From Allopontixanthobacter sp041741895 (GTDB taxonomy: Bacteria; Pseudomonadota; Alphaproteobacteria; Sphingomonadales; Sphingomonadaceae), in NCBI GenBank assembly GCA_041741895.1, contig JBGSJO010000117.1, positions 1 to 57,645 of the forward strand: DNA of 57,645 bases. Reading direction: 5' to 3'. Under the pieces are notes generated by a model that made no database searches, was not told where the DNA came from, and saw nothing but the letters and a program-made list of their open reading frames with translations. The stretch's first letter is position 1; every line of letters begins with the position of its first letter. The translations under genes and the position numbers were made by a program. Of the stretch, positions 16,000 through 29,400 are shown piece by piece.

Positions 16000-17234
16000 C
16001 TAGCTTCGCGAATTGTTACACTGATCGGCACGATATCGAAACCTACTCCGTCAGCCGCGTACCGTGCCCGGCCCGCTGGATCGCGCCCCCACCAACCGCG
16101 CGCGCTTGGTCCCTGCGTGAAGCTATAGGTCACTCCCGCACCGCCCGCAAAGGAATGACGAACAATTTGGTCGGCCGCAGAGTTGTCGAGCAATCCTTCG
16201 CCGATCACGCTGGCAAGATTGCTCCCCGCAATGGCCATTCCGCCCGCGTCCACCGGTTCCGCATTGAAATATTCGCGGCCGCCAGTCGGTTTCCTGAACA
16301 GTGCCGGCATCACCTCGCCGTTCGGCAGCCGAATCGTATCGCCATGCGCCGCAAGACCAAGTAAAAGGCCCGAAATACGCTTGTGGGCCGCAAGGTTCGA
16401 TTTGGCCGTCCGGGCATCCAGCACGGTAACATATCCTGCACCGACCACGCTCGCTTGTGTCTGATCGCCAGAAACGACCAGCGCCGTATCCTCGTCGATT
16501 CCAAAACCGACGCGGCTCCGATCCTGGAGCAGCATCAACGCCGCGGCCAAACGGCCCAGCCGTGCGCGCTGCCCGAAATGCTGATCCACCAGTCCGGTTT
16601 TCAGAAATCCAAGTCCGCGCGCGAGCAATAACTCCTCGCCGACACCGCCGGGCAACAACGCCCCCACACTGTCACCACCGGTGATCATTCCAACGCTCAT
16701 CATCGCCGCGCCGGCAGAGGTTCCGCCAATCACGGCACCTCTGCCGTGCCGTGAGCGAATTTTCGCCAGCATCGGCGTGTCAGACCCGTCGGGGTTGATC
16801 AGCAGGCCGGAAATCCGCGACTGGTCACCGCCCGTAAACCAGATGGCCCCCGCCCCGGCCAGCTTGGCGATTTCATCAGCGGATCGAGCGGCCTCGGACC
16901 AGCGGCTCTCGTTAACGGACTCCGTCGACGGATCGTCGATCATGGCAAGACGGATTATGGCAATCTCCGCTTCATTCGCACCATGCCGCACCAGCGTCTT
17001 GCGAACGCTCTCGGCAGCCAGGGACGGCTCTTCCGAGGCAGCGGGGATGATCACGATCCGAATCGCGTCGGCTGGCCGCGCCTGCAGGAATGCTTCGTAG
17101 ATATGGCTGTTTCCGGGCTCGAGGCCGCCGCCCACGATCACCAGCGATCCGGCTTGTGCCGCGACCGCGGGCGCGAATACGGATGAGAGGCCCAGCGCCA
17201 TCCAGGCGAACACCGCAGCCTTGAGCAAGCGCAT
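15996..17234 (-). CDS. Exported cyanophycinase (S51 serine peptidase family)
   Basis: A 412-residue enzyme with a signal peptide (MRLLKAAVFAWMALGLSS...PAVAAQA), so it acts outside the cytoplasm like CphE-type enzymes rather than intracellular CphB. The S51 core is complete: LVIVGGGLEPGN, WFTGGDQSRI (135-140), GGTSAGAAMMS with the nucleophile Ser173, VDQHFGQRARLGRL (His219) and GIDEDTALVV (245-253). These words are specific for cyanophycinase, which cuts multi-L-arginyl-poly-L-aspartate into beta-Asp-Arg dipeptides. The protein is about 130 residues longer than cyanobacterial CphB, with an added C-terminal domain of unknown role. Its ATG at 17234 overlaps the transporter stop codon (TGATG), and its own stop overlaps the dipeptidase start. 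Confidence 0.9.
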   Translation of the reverse strand: MRLLKAAVFAWMALGLSSVFAPAVAAQAGSLVIVGGGLEPGNSHIYEAFLQARPADAIRIVIIPAASEEPSLAAESVRKTLVRHGANEAEIAIIRLAMIDDPSTESVNESRWSEAARSADEIAKLAGAGAIWFTGGDQSRISGLLINPDGSDTPMLAKIRSRHGRGAVIGGTSAGAAMMSVGMITGGDSVGALLPGGVGEELLLARGLGFLKTGLVDQHFGQRARLGRLAAALMLLQDRSRVGFGIDEDTALVVSGDQTQASVVGAGYVTVLDARTAKSNLAAHKRISGLLLGLAAHGDTIRLPNGEVMPALFRKPTGGREYFNAEPVDAGGMAIAGSNLASVIGEGLLDNSAADQIVRHSFAGGAGVTYSFTQGPSARGWWGRDPAGRARYAADGVGFDIVPISVTIREAR

Positions 17235-18715
17235 CAATACCCCCCAGCCTGTGCGGCGAGCATGACGGCGCTGGCCATCGCCATGAGGACTAGCATGGGC
17301 TTCCAGATGAATACCAGCCAGTCGCCATAGGTCACGCGGGCGGCGGCAAGACAGCCCATCAGCGCGGCAGAGGTCGGCACGACCAAATTGGTCAGGCCGT
17401 CGCCAAGTTGAAACGCGAGAACGGCGCTCTGGCGGGTCACACCCGACAGGTCGGCCAGGGGCGCCATGATTGGCATGGTGATGCTTGCCTGACCGGAACC
17501 GGATGCGACGAAGAAATTGAACAAGCTTTGAACCAGATACATCGTCCACGCGGTCAACCACTCGGGAGCGGCCGCCGTCAGACCGCTCAAGCTGTTCAGC
17601 AGGGTGTTGAGCAGCGAAAACCCCGCCGGATCATCGCCGCCAAGGATCAGCATCGTTCCCTTGGCCGCACCGACGATCAGCGCGGCGGGCAGCAATTGCC
17701 CAGCACCGTCGCGGAATGCTTCCGCCATGGAACTCAGGCTGCAATCGGGCAGTCCCGCGAGGCGGGCGATCAAGGCGGTAACCAGCCCCAGGGTAAAGAA
17801 CTGGGCAGCAATTTCCGGCAGGTAATAGCCGCGCACGGTGACGCCCCATGCAACCCACGCGACAGCCGCGAGCAACGCCGCAAGGATCGCCAGGTGCGCA
17901 GGCCGAAGCGGGATAGGCAGGCTGACGACCCCGTGTTCGCCGGCCGGCTGCGCAGCCCTCGCAAGCCTGATGCGGCGCGCGTACCGCCAGGTGTACAGGC
18001 CCGCAACGGCGGTGAACCCGGCCCACATGGCGGCCCGCAATCCAAGACCCGACAGCGGCGGAAGCCCGGCAATGCTCTGCGCAATAATGACGCTGAACGG
18101 GTTCATCCAACTTGTCGCGAAACCAATCTGCGTCGCGCCGTAACACACCAGCAACGCTGTCATAGCATCATAGCCGGCGCGGGTGAGGGCAGGCGCGAGG
18201 ACCAGGGTCAGGGCGATTGCTTCTTCCGACATTCCGAATATCGCGCCTGCCAGCGAAAATGCCACGAACAGGCCGATAACTAGAGTCTCGCCTTGTGCGC
18301 GGCCATCCGGCAAGGACGCCGACAGCGCTGCATCGATGGCGCGGGTGCGCATTATGATGCCGAACACTCCGCCGAGGACCAGGATAAAGGCCGTGAGCCC
18401 GATGGCGGCCGAGTAACGGTCTCCGGTGACCAGCCCGGCGAACAGGAAGTCGAGAAATCCGGTCCGCTCGGCATCGCCTAACAGCGGCGCAGGCATTGGT
18501 GCGCCAGCAGAAACGAAGCTGCCGGGGACGATCCGCGCCGGGTCTCCCGCCACGGCGAACTGGCCGGGCACGAACAGGAACGTCGCCAGCCACGCGGCTG
18601 CCGCCAGGCCGAACAGGATCAGCAGGGCGTCGGGCATCCGCCAGACATGCGGGTCCGCAGCATTTGCGTGACCCATGCCGCTTGCTCTCCTCGCCTCATC
18701 GACGTGTGCTGTCAT
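17234..18715 (-). CDS. YfcC/DcuC-type inner-membrane carrier, likely dipeptide or amino acid transporter
   Basis: A 493-residue polytopic membrane protein with roughly 11-13 hydrophobic segments. Signatures of the YfcC family (C4-dicarboxylate/arginine-type anaerobic carriers of the AbgT/IT superfamily) are VFGIIMRTRAIDAALSAS, FGMSEEAIALTLVLAPALTR, GATQIGFATSWMNPFSVIIA and SLFNFFVASGSGQASITMPI. QLGDGLTNLVVPTSAALMG follows. AGGAGG five bases before the ATG at 18715 fixes the start. The operon context (TonB receptor before, cyanophycinase overlapping after) suggests it imports beta-aspartyl-arginine or the free amino acids. The substrate is inferred only from the neighbours. Confidence 0.82.
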   Translation of the reverse strand: MTAHVDEARRASGMGHANAADPHVWRMPDALLILFGLAAAAWLATFLFVPGQFAVAGDPARIVPGSFVSAGAPMPAPLLGDAERTGFLDFLFAGLVTGDRYSAAIGLTAFILVLGGVFGIIMRTRAIDAALSASLPDGRAQGETLVIGLFVAFSLAGAIFGMSEEAIALTLVLAPALTRAGYDAMTALLVCYGATQIGFATSWMNPFSVIIAQSIAGLPPLSGLGLRAAMWAGFTAVAGLYTWRYARRIRLARAAQPAGEHGVVSLPIPLRPAHLAILAALLAAVAWVAWGVTVRGYYLPEIAAQFFTLGLVTALIARLAGLPDCSLSSMAEAFRDGAGQLLPAALIVGAAKGTMLILGGDDPAGFSLLNTLLNSLSGLTAAAPEWLTAWTMYLVQSLFNFFVASGSGQASITMPIMAPLADLSGVTRQSAVLAFQLGDGLTNLVVPTSAALMGCLAAARVTYGDWLVFIWKPMLVLMAMASAVMLAAQAGGY

Positions 18716-18737
18716 CGCGCCCTCCTTTTAATGGACA

Positions 18738-18763
18738 CCGGGGGTCCTTGGCCGAACCCCCGG
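18738..18763 (-). promoter_or_regulatory. Intercistronic hairpin between TonB receptor and transporter genes
   Basis: An 8-bp perfect inverted repeat CCGGGGGT (18738-18745) / ACCCCCGG (18756-18763) with a 10-base loop lies in the 70-base gap after the TonB receptor stop. On the minus strand no U-tract follows (TGTCCATTAAAAGG), so it is not a standard terminator. It could trim or protect the upstream mRNA and lower expression of the downstream genes relative to the receptor. Confidence 0.55.
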
Positions 18764-18785
18764 CGTCTCGCAGAACCATGCCTGC

Positions 18786-21614
18786 CTAGAAGCGCTTCGT
18801 CACGCGGACTGTCGCGAACCGGCCGATCAGGTCGTGGTTGAACAGGTCGACATTGCTGCTGGACCCAAGCACCCGCGGCGGCCCTTCATCGAAGACGTTG
18901 CGGACTACCAATTGAATAAAGCTGTCCTTCGCGAAGTCGTAACTCAGGCTGACGTCGAAGGTGACATAGTCGTCGACGAAATAGTCTCGATCCAGCGGCA
19001 GTCCCAGGGCTTCGAGTGTCCGGTCGGTAGGATCGTCTCGATAGCCGGACTTGTAACGGCCCGAAACCGAAGCGCGCCAGTCACCCTTGCTCCAGCGCAC
19101 CCGGCCCGAAGCGATCCAGTCGGGATAGAGGAAATCCCCCGCCAATTCCTCGAGCGGACTGGCCGGTGAGGCCTTGCGGTCGAAATTGAGGATATGGGTC
19201 GCGTCAAGGGAAAGGCTGAACCTCCCCGCTGGACCTTCCGGAAAACGGTGGGTGACGGCAAAATCGATTCCGTCGGTCTTCTGGAAACCCAGGTTGGTGA
19301 TCTGGAAATGCGCGTCGGTCACGAAACCGTTCGTCACTTCGAGACCGGGCGCTCCGGTGACGAGCTGTCCGGAACCGACAACCGGGAATTCACCCGCCAA
19401 GGCCCGGCGGATGAAATCATCCTCGTCTATTCCGACGAGGTTTTCGTGCCGGATGTTCCAGTAATCGACCAGTATCTCGGTCCCGCTCGCTGGGGTAAGG
19501 ACGATCCCGCCACCAAAACTGCGGGCGTTTTCCGCCCCGAGGTCGGGATTGCCGACATCTTCCGACAGGAGCGCTTCACCGTCAGCTGATGGATCACCGC
19601 CGCAGGCGGCCGGAGTGGCCTCGCAATCGACGCGGTAGGAGGACAGCAGCACCCCGGCGCCGCTCTGCGCGAGGGACGGGGCGCGGAACGATGTCGCGTA
19701 ATTGCCTCGAACCGCGATCCATTCTGCCGGTTGCCACCGCGCGGCCACCTTCGGGTTGAAATCGCCGCCAAAGCCTTCGTAATGGTCGAACCGTCCGGCC
19801 AGTTGCACGTCCAGTGTGTCGGCCAGCGGGATGTAGAGTTCGCCGAAAAGCGACCAGCTGTTGCGCTTGGCGAATGCGCTGGTGGAGGAGAATCCGAGGA
19901 TCGGTTCGGGGTTGTCGATAGTGGCGACTGCAGCGCCCGACGGGGTATCACGCAAGGTTTCGCGGCGGAATTCCCCGCCGAACGCGGCCTTTACCGCGCC
20001 GGCAGGAATCTCGAACAGGGTCCCGTTGACGCTGGCGTCGAAGGCATAGAGCCGCGAGCGTCCTTTGCGTTCGGCCTGGGTGTTGATCAATTCCGCAACG
20101 CCATCAGCCTGGTCCGTCTGGCCGCCGAAGGGGTTGTACCACAAGGTGGTCTTGCCGACATCTTCACATGTATCGCCGACAAAATCGGCGTCAGGACGGG
20201 CGAGATCGACATCCCATCGTTCGACCCGGCTGCCATCGGTGCAGATGTTGCCGAGGTTGAGATCGTAGAAGTTCTGCGCAATCACCAGCCCGGAGGTTCC
20301 GCGCTGCACACGGTCGTTACCGCCGAACAGCAGTGCGGTGTCGAACCGCCAGTCGCCCGCGATCCGGCCGCGCAAACCCGATGTCACGCGGTAGCTGTCG
20401 GATTCTACTTCGACTCCGCGCGGTTCGGGAATTTTGCCCCAGGCGAAGATCGGGAAACCGAAGAAGTCGCTGAAATCCCCGCCTCCTGCTTCGTCGACAA
20501 TGTCATCCTGAAGCGCAACAGGCCAGAACGGATTTTCCGGGTCGACCGGTGCCCGCGAGAAATTGGCGGGCGACCCCACGCCGCGGGATTCCACCCGTTG
20601 GTAGAGCACGTCGTTATACCAGGTCAGACTGTCGCTGATCTCGAATTTGTGGGTGAACAGCCCACCGATCGTTTCCAGCCGGTCCTGCGCGGAGACGAAG
20701 GCGTTGGTGTTGACCTCGCAGAATTCACCGAGGTTACCGACGCCGAAATCATCCGCAGGACAGCCGCCATCCTGCGGTTCCTCGGTCTGGTCATTAACCT
20801 GGAAGAACAGATCGTTGAAACTGGGATAGAACCCTTGCTGGCTGGGACGGAAGCTTTCCGCGCTGATGGCACGGTCACGCAGGAAGAACGGATTGCGCTT
20901 GAAGTAGTCGACCACCAACATGACCGAGTTGCGTTCCCCGAGGCGTGCGCCCACCACCCCGGTGACGTTGTAGCGAGCCTCGTCTGTGCCGGCGGTGGAA
21001 TTGCCGTAGCTTGCGCTCAATTCCGCGCCCTCGAAATCGTCCCGCAGAACGTAATTCACCACGCCTGCGACCGCATCGGCGCCGTAGATCGCCGAAGCGC
21101 CCGAAGGCAGCACCTCGACCCGCTCGATCGCCGCAAGCGGGATTGAACTGGCGTCAATGAAACTTTCCTGGCCGCGCGCAAAGGCGCTGATCTGCGCGCG
21201 GCGACCATTGATCAGCGTCAGGGTTGCAGATGCGCCGAGGCCGCGTAGCGACACTGCGGAGGCCCCCACAGGAGTGTCGGACGATAGCGGTCCGGCGGTT
21301 GCGGTGGAGAATGTCTGCCCTCCGCCAGCGGTCACCGGCAGGTCCTGCAGCACCTCGATGATCGTGCCAGCGCCGGATTCGATGATATCCTCGCGGGTAA
21401 CCTGGAGCGTCTGGACCGGACCGTCATTGGCCAGGCCCTCGATCCGGGTGCCGGTCACCACGATGGCGGCCTGATCGCCCGTTTGCGCGGTATCTTCGGC
21501 GCTGTCCGGTTCTGCAACAGGCGCGGACTGCGCCAGGGCCGCGGTTGCGGTTGTCGTCAGCAGGAACGCAGCGACGCCCCCGATACGTCGAGTAATTTTG
21601 ATAATGGCAGACAT
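18786..21614 (-). CDS. TonB-dependent outer-membrane receptor
   Basis: A 942-residue outer-membrane gated channel driven by TonB. From ATG 21614 it has a signal peptide (MSAIIKITRRIGGVAAF...ALAQS). A TonB-box region (IVVTGTRIEG) and a plug domain with SLRGLGASATLTLINGRR and GASAIYGADAVAGVVNYVLR follow. The long 22-strand beta-barrel contains FGGEFRRETLRDTPSG and NYATSFRAPSLAQSG, and ends VRVTKRF with the terminal Phe typical of BAM substrates. Sphingomonads have many such receptors for sugars, peptides and siderophores, and family alone does not give the ligand. As first gene of the operon with cyanophycinase and isoaspartyl dipeptidase, it plausibly binds cyanophycin fragments. An ATG at 21659 would add 15 residues before the signal peptide and is not favoured. 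Confidence 0.88.
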   Translation of the reverse strand: MSAIIKITRRIGGVAAFLLTTTATAALAQSAPVAEPDSAEDTAQTGDQAAIVVTGTRIEGLANDGPVQTLQVTREDIIESGAGTIIEVLQDLPVTAGGGQTFSTATAGPLSSDTPVGASAVSLRGLGASATLTLINGRRAQISAFARGQESFIDASSIPLAAIERVEVLPSGASAIYGADAVAGVVNYVLRDDFEGAELSASYGNSTAGTDEARYNVTGVVGARLGERNSVMLVVDYFKRNPFFLRDRAISAESFRPSQQGFYPSFNDLFFQVNDQTEEPQDGGCPADDFGVGNLGEFCEVNTNAFVSAQDRLETIGGLFTHKFEISDSLTWYNDVLYQRVESRGVGSPANFSRAPVDPENPFWPVALQDDIVDEAGGGDFSDFFGFPIFAWGKIPEPRGVEVESDSYRVTSGLRGRIAGDWRFDTALLFGGNDRVQRGTSGLVIAQNFYDLNLGNICTDGSRVERWDVDLARPDADFVGDTCEDVGKTTLWYNPFGGQTDQADGVAELINTQAERKGRSRLYAFDASVNGTLFEIPAGAVKAAFGGEFRRETLRDTPSGAAVATIDNPEPILGFSSTSAFAKRNSWSLFGELYIPLADTLDVQLAGRFDHYEGFGGDFNPKVAARWQPAEWIAVRGNYATSFRAPSLAQSGAGVLLSSYRVDCEATPAACGGDPSADGEALLSEDVGNPDLGAENARSFGGGIVLTPASGTEILVDYWNIRHENLVGIDEDDFIRRALAGEFPVVGSGQLVTGAPGLEVTNGFVTDAHFQITNLGFQKTDGIDFAVTHRFPEGPAGRFSLSLDATHILNFDRKASPASPLEELAGDFLYPDWIASGRVRWSKGDWRASVSGRYKSGYRDDPTDRTLEALGLPLDRDYFVDDYVTFDVSLSYDFAKDSFIQLVVRNVFDEGPPRVLGSSSNVDLFNHDLIGRFATVRVTKRF

Positions 21615-21995
21615 GGAAGATCCCTTTTCCCTGAAAGCGACACGAGTGCCGCAAAGCAATATGCTGAGGGAAAGGCCTGGAATTTATGAAAGTGGATGGC
21701 CTGTCCGGCCCATCCTTCCGCGCCTATCCCGCACGGCCAGGGATCACTCGTCGAACCAGTCGGTGAGGTGATACTCTACCGATCGGCGCACGGCGACGAG
21801 ACCGTAGGAGGGACAAAAATATGAACCTTGCATCCTGCTGTCGTAAAGCAGAACTTGTGGCCGCGCAATAATGAAAAACTTTGAGGCGGTAACGGGCATC
21901 AATCGTTTAAGCTGTACGGTCGATGCGCTGAAACCTTGCGCATGCAGGCCACAAGGCGTGACCAACCTCAGCACATTTCAGTTTGTCAGCCGGAC
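21615..21995. other. Upstream region of the TonB receptor operon
   Basis: About 380 bases between the receptor start and the rpoC terminator. The receptor promoter should lie here, but no confident -35/-10 pair or operator was recognised, and no regulator gene is present. A 76-codon minus-strand frame (21744-21974, ending VEYHLTDWFDE) has no recognised family and a weak start; it is not called as a gene. Confidence 0.45.
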
Positions 21996-22030
21996 AAAGA
22001 AAAAGCCCCGCCGGATTGCTCCAGCGGGGC
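21996..22030 (-). terminator. Rho-independent terminator of rpoBC
   Basis: On the minus strand GCCCCGCTGG, loop AGCAAT, CCGGCGGGGC (22030-22005) forms a strong stem with one G-U pair, followed by a T-rich run (TTTTTCTTT, 22004-21996). It begins 26 bases after the rpoC stop. Confidence 0.9.
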
Positions 22031-22055
22031 ATTTAATGTGCGCTGAGTGACTGGC

Positions 22056-26372
<4,317 letters not shown>

Positions 26373-26449
26373 TCTGGTCATCCCTAGTCGGGTGAAAAAT
26401 CCTGGTGGAGCGGGGAGTGGGCGGCGTTCTGACGCGCCGCCCGGTTCCC

Positions 26450-29400
26450 TTATTCCGCCGCTATCTGCATCGCGCCGTCATCATCTTCGCCGCTATCGAT
26501 CGAAGACAATTCAACATTGAGGCCGAGGCTGCGCATTTCCTTCACCAGCACGTTGAAGCTTTCCGGAATGCCGGCTTCGAAGGTGTCGTCACCCTTGACG
26601 ATCGCTTCGTAAACCTTGGTCCGGCCGATCACGTCATCGGACTTCACGGTCAGCATTTCCTGCAGCGTATAGGCTGCGCCGTAGGCCTGGAGTGCCCAGA
26701 CCTCCATCTCGCCGAAACGCTGCCCACCGAACTGCGCCTTACCGCCCAGCGGCTGCTGGGTGACGAGGCTGTAGGGTCCGATCGAACGAGCGTGGATCTT
26801 GTCGTCGACCAAGTGGTGCAGTTTCAGCATGTAGATGTAACCCACGGTAACCTGGCGATCGAACGCCTCGCCCGTGCGGCCATCGAACAGCGTCACCTGA
26901 CCCGAACCGGGCAGATTTGCCAGGTGCAGCATTTCGGTAACGTCCGCTTCGCGCGCGCCATCAAACACCGGCGTACCCATCGGCACCCCGTTCTGGAGGT
27001 TGCCCGCCAGTTCGATGATGTCACCCGCAGAGCGGCTTTCCAGTTCAGCGTGATACTGTTCGCCGTACACATGCTTGAGCGTTTCGACGACGACTGCCGG
27101 CGGGTTTACGCCTTCATAGTCTTCGCCGACATCGGGGTTCGCCGCGCGCCATTCTTCCAGCGCCGCAGTTACCATCTGGCCCAGACCGCGTGCGGCCATG
27201 CCCAGATGGGTTTCGAAGATTTGCCCGACATTCATCCGCGATGGCACACCCAGCGGGTTCAGCACCACATCGACCGGCGTACCATCTTCGAGGAACGGCA
27301 TGTCTTCGGCGGGCAGGATGCGGCTGATCACACCCTTGTTACCGTGACGGCCGGCCATTTTGTCGCCCGGCTGCAGCTTGCGCTTCACCGCCACGAAGAC
27401 CTTGACCATCTTGAGCACGCCCGGCGCGAGTTCATCGCCCCGTTCCAGCTTTTCCTTACGGTCGTCGAACTTGTCCTGGATGATCTTCACAGCGTCGTCA
27501 TATTGCGACTTCACTGCTTCGATCTGGGTCTGACGGCCATCATCGGCGACTGCGAATTTGAACCATTCGAATTTCTCGAGATCGTCCAGCAGCGCTTCGT
27601 CGATCACGATACCCTTCTTGATACCCTTCGGCGCGGCGGAAGCAGTCTGGCCGAGCAGCATTTCGCGCAGGCGGTTGTATGTCGCCCGGTTGAGAATGGC
27701 GCGTTCGTCTTCGCTATCCTTGCGCAGACGTTCGATTTCCTCGTTCTGGATCGCCCTTGTACGATCATCGATTTCGATGCCGTGGCGGTTGAACACGCGA
27801 ACTTCGACCACGGTACCGGCAACACCCGGCGGCAGACGCAGCGATGTATCGCGCACGTCGGACGCCTTTTCACCGAAGATGGCGCGCAGCAGCTTTTCTT
27901 CCGGCGTCATCGGGCTTTCGCCCTTCGGCGTGATCTTGCCGACCAGAATATCACCCGGATGCACTTCGGCACCGATATAGACGATCCCGGCTTCGTCGAG
28001 GCTGCGCAAGGCTTCCTCGCCGACATTGGGAATGTCGCGGGTGATGTCTTCGGGCCCAAGCTTGGTATCGCGGGCCATGACCTCGAATTCCTCGATGTGG
28101 ATCGAGGTGAACACATCATCCTTCACGATGCGTTCGGAGATCAGGATGGAGTCTTCGTAATTGTAGCCATTCCAGGGCATGAAGGCGACAAGGCTGTTAC
28201 GGCCCAGCGCCAGTTCGCCCAGATCGGTGGACGGACCATCGGCGATGATATCGCCGGGTTCGATCACGTCGTTCACCTTCACCAGCGGACGCTGGTTGAT
28301 GCAGGTGTTCTGGTTCGAACGCTGGAATTTCTGCAGCGTATAGATATCGACGCCGGACTGGCCCGGCTCGACATCGCCGACCGCGCGGATCACGATCCGG
28401 GTGGCATCCACCTGGTCGACGATCCCGCCGCGTACCGCCGAAATCGCAGCGCCGGAATCGCGGGCCACGGTTTCTTCCATGCCGGTGCCGACAAACGGTG
28501 CCTCGGCTTTCACCAGCGGCACAGCCTGACGCTGCATGTTGGACCCCATCAATGCGCGGTTGGCGTCATCGTTTTCCAGGAACGGGATGAGCGATGCGGC
28601 AACCGAAACCAGCTGTTTGGGCGAAACGTCCATCAGCGTGATCTGGTCGTTGGGCAGCATCACGAATTCGCCGCTTTCACGCGCCGAAACCAGTTCTTCC
28701 ACAAAGGATCCATCGGCGTTCAGTTCGGCAGAAGCCTGCGCCACGGCGTGCTTCTGTTCTTCCATCGCCGACAGATATTTCACTTCCGTCGTCACCTTGC
28801 CGTTCTTGACCAGGCGGTAAGGTGTTTCAATGAAGCCGTATTTGTTGACCCGGCTAAACGATGCAAGGCTGTTGATCAGGCCGATGTTCGGGCCTTCCGG
28901 CGTTTCGATCGGGCATATCCGGCCATAATGGGTCGGGTGAACGTCGCGGACTTCGAAGCCCGCACGTTCCCGCGTGAGGCCGCCGGGCCCGAGAGCCGAA
29001 ACGCGGCGCTTGTGCGTAACTTCGGACAATGGGTTCGTCTGGTCCATGAACTGCGACAGCTGACTGGAGCCGAAGAATTCGCGCACCGCGGCAACTGCAG
29101 GCTTCGCATTGATCAGATCGTTCGGCATCACGGTAGACACATCGACGCTGCTCATGCGTTCCTTGACCGCACGCTCCATCCGCAGCAGGCCGACGCGGTA
29201 CTGGTTTTCCAGCAATTCGCCGACCGAACGGACACGGCGGTTGCCGAGGTTGTCTATGTCATCGACTTCGCCCTTGCCGTCCTTCAGATCGACCAGTTCC
29301 TTGACCACGGCCAGGATATCTTCCCGGCGCAGCGTGGTTACGGTGTCTTCGGCATCGAGTTCGAGGCGCATGTTGAGCTTCACGCGGCCAACCGCGGAAA

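Noticed and set aside
18738..18763. Reading the hairpin after the TonB receptor as a terminator
   Set aside because: No T-run follows on the transcribed strand and the next gene's ribosome binding site comes directly after, so it is listed as a regulatory hairpin.
21744..21974. A 76-codon minus-strand frame upstream of the TonB receptor
   Set aside because: No family resemblance and weak start context; kept only as a note in the intergenic entry.
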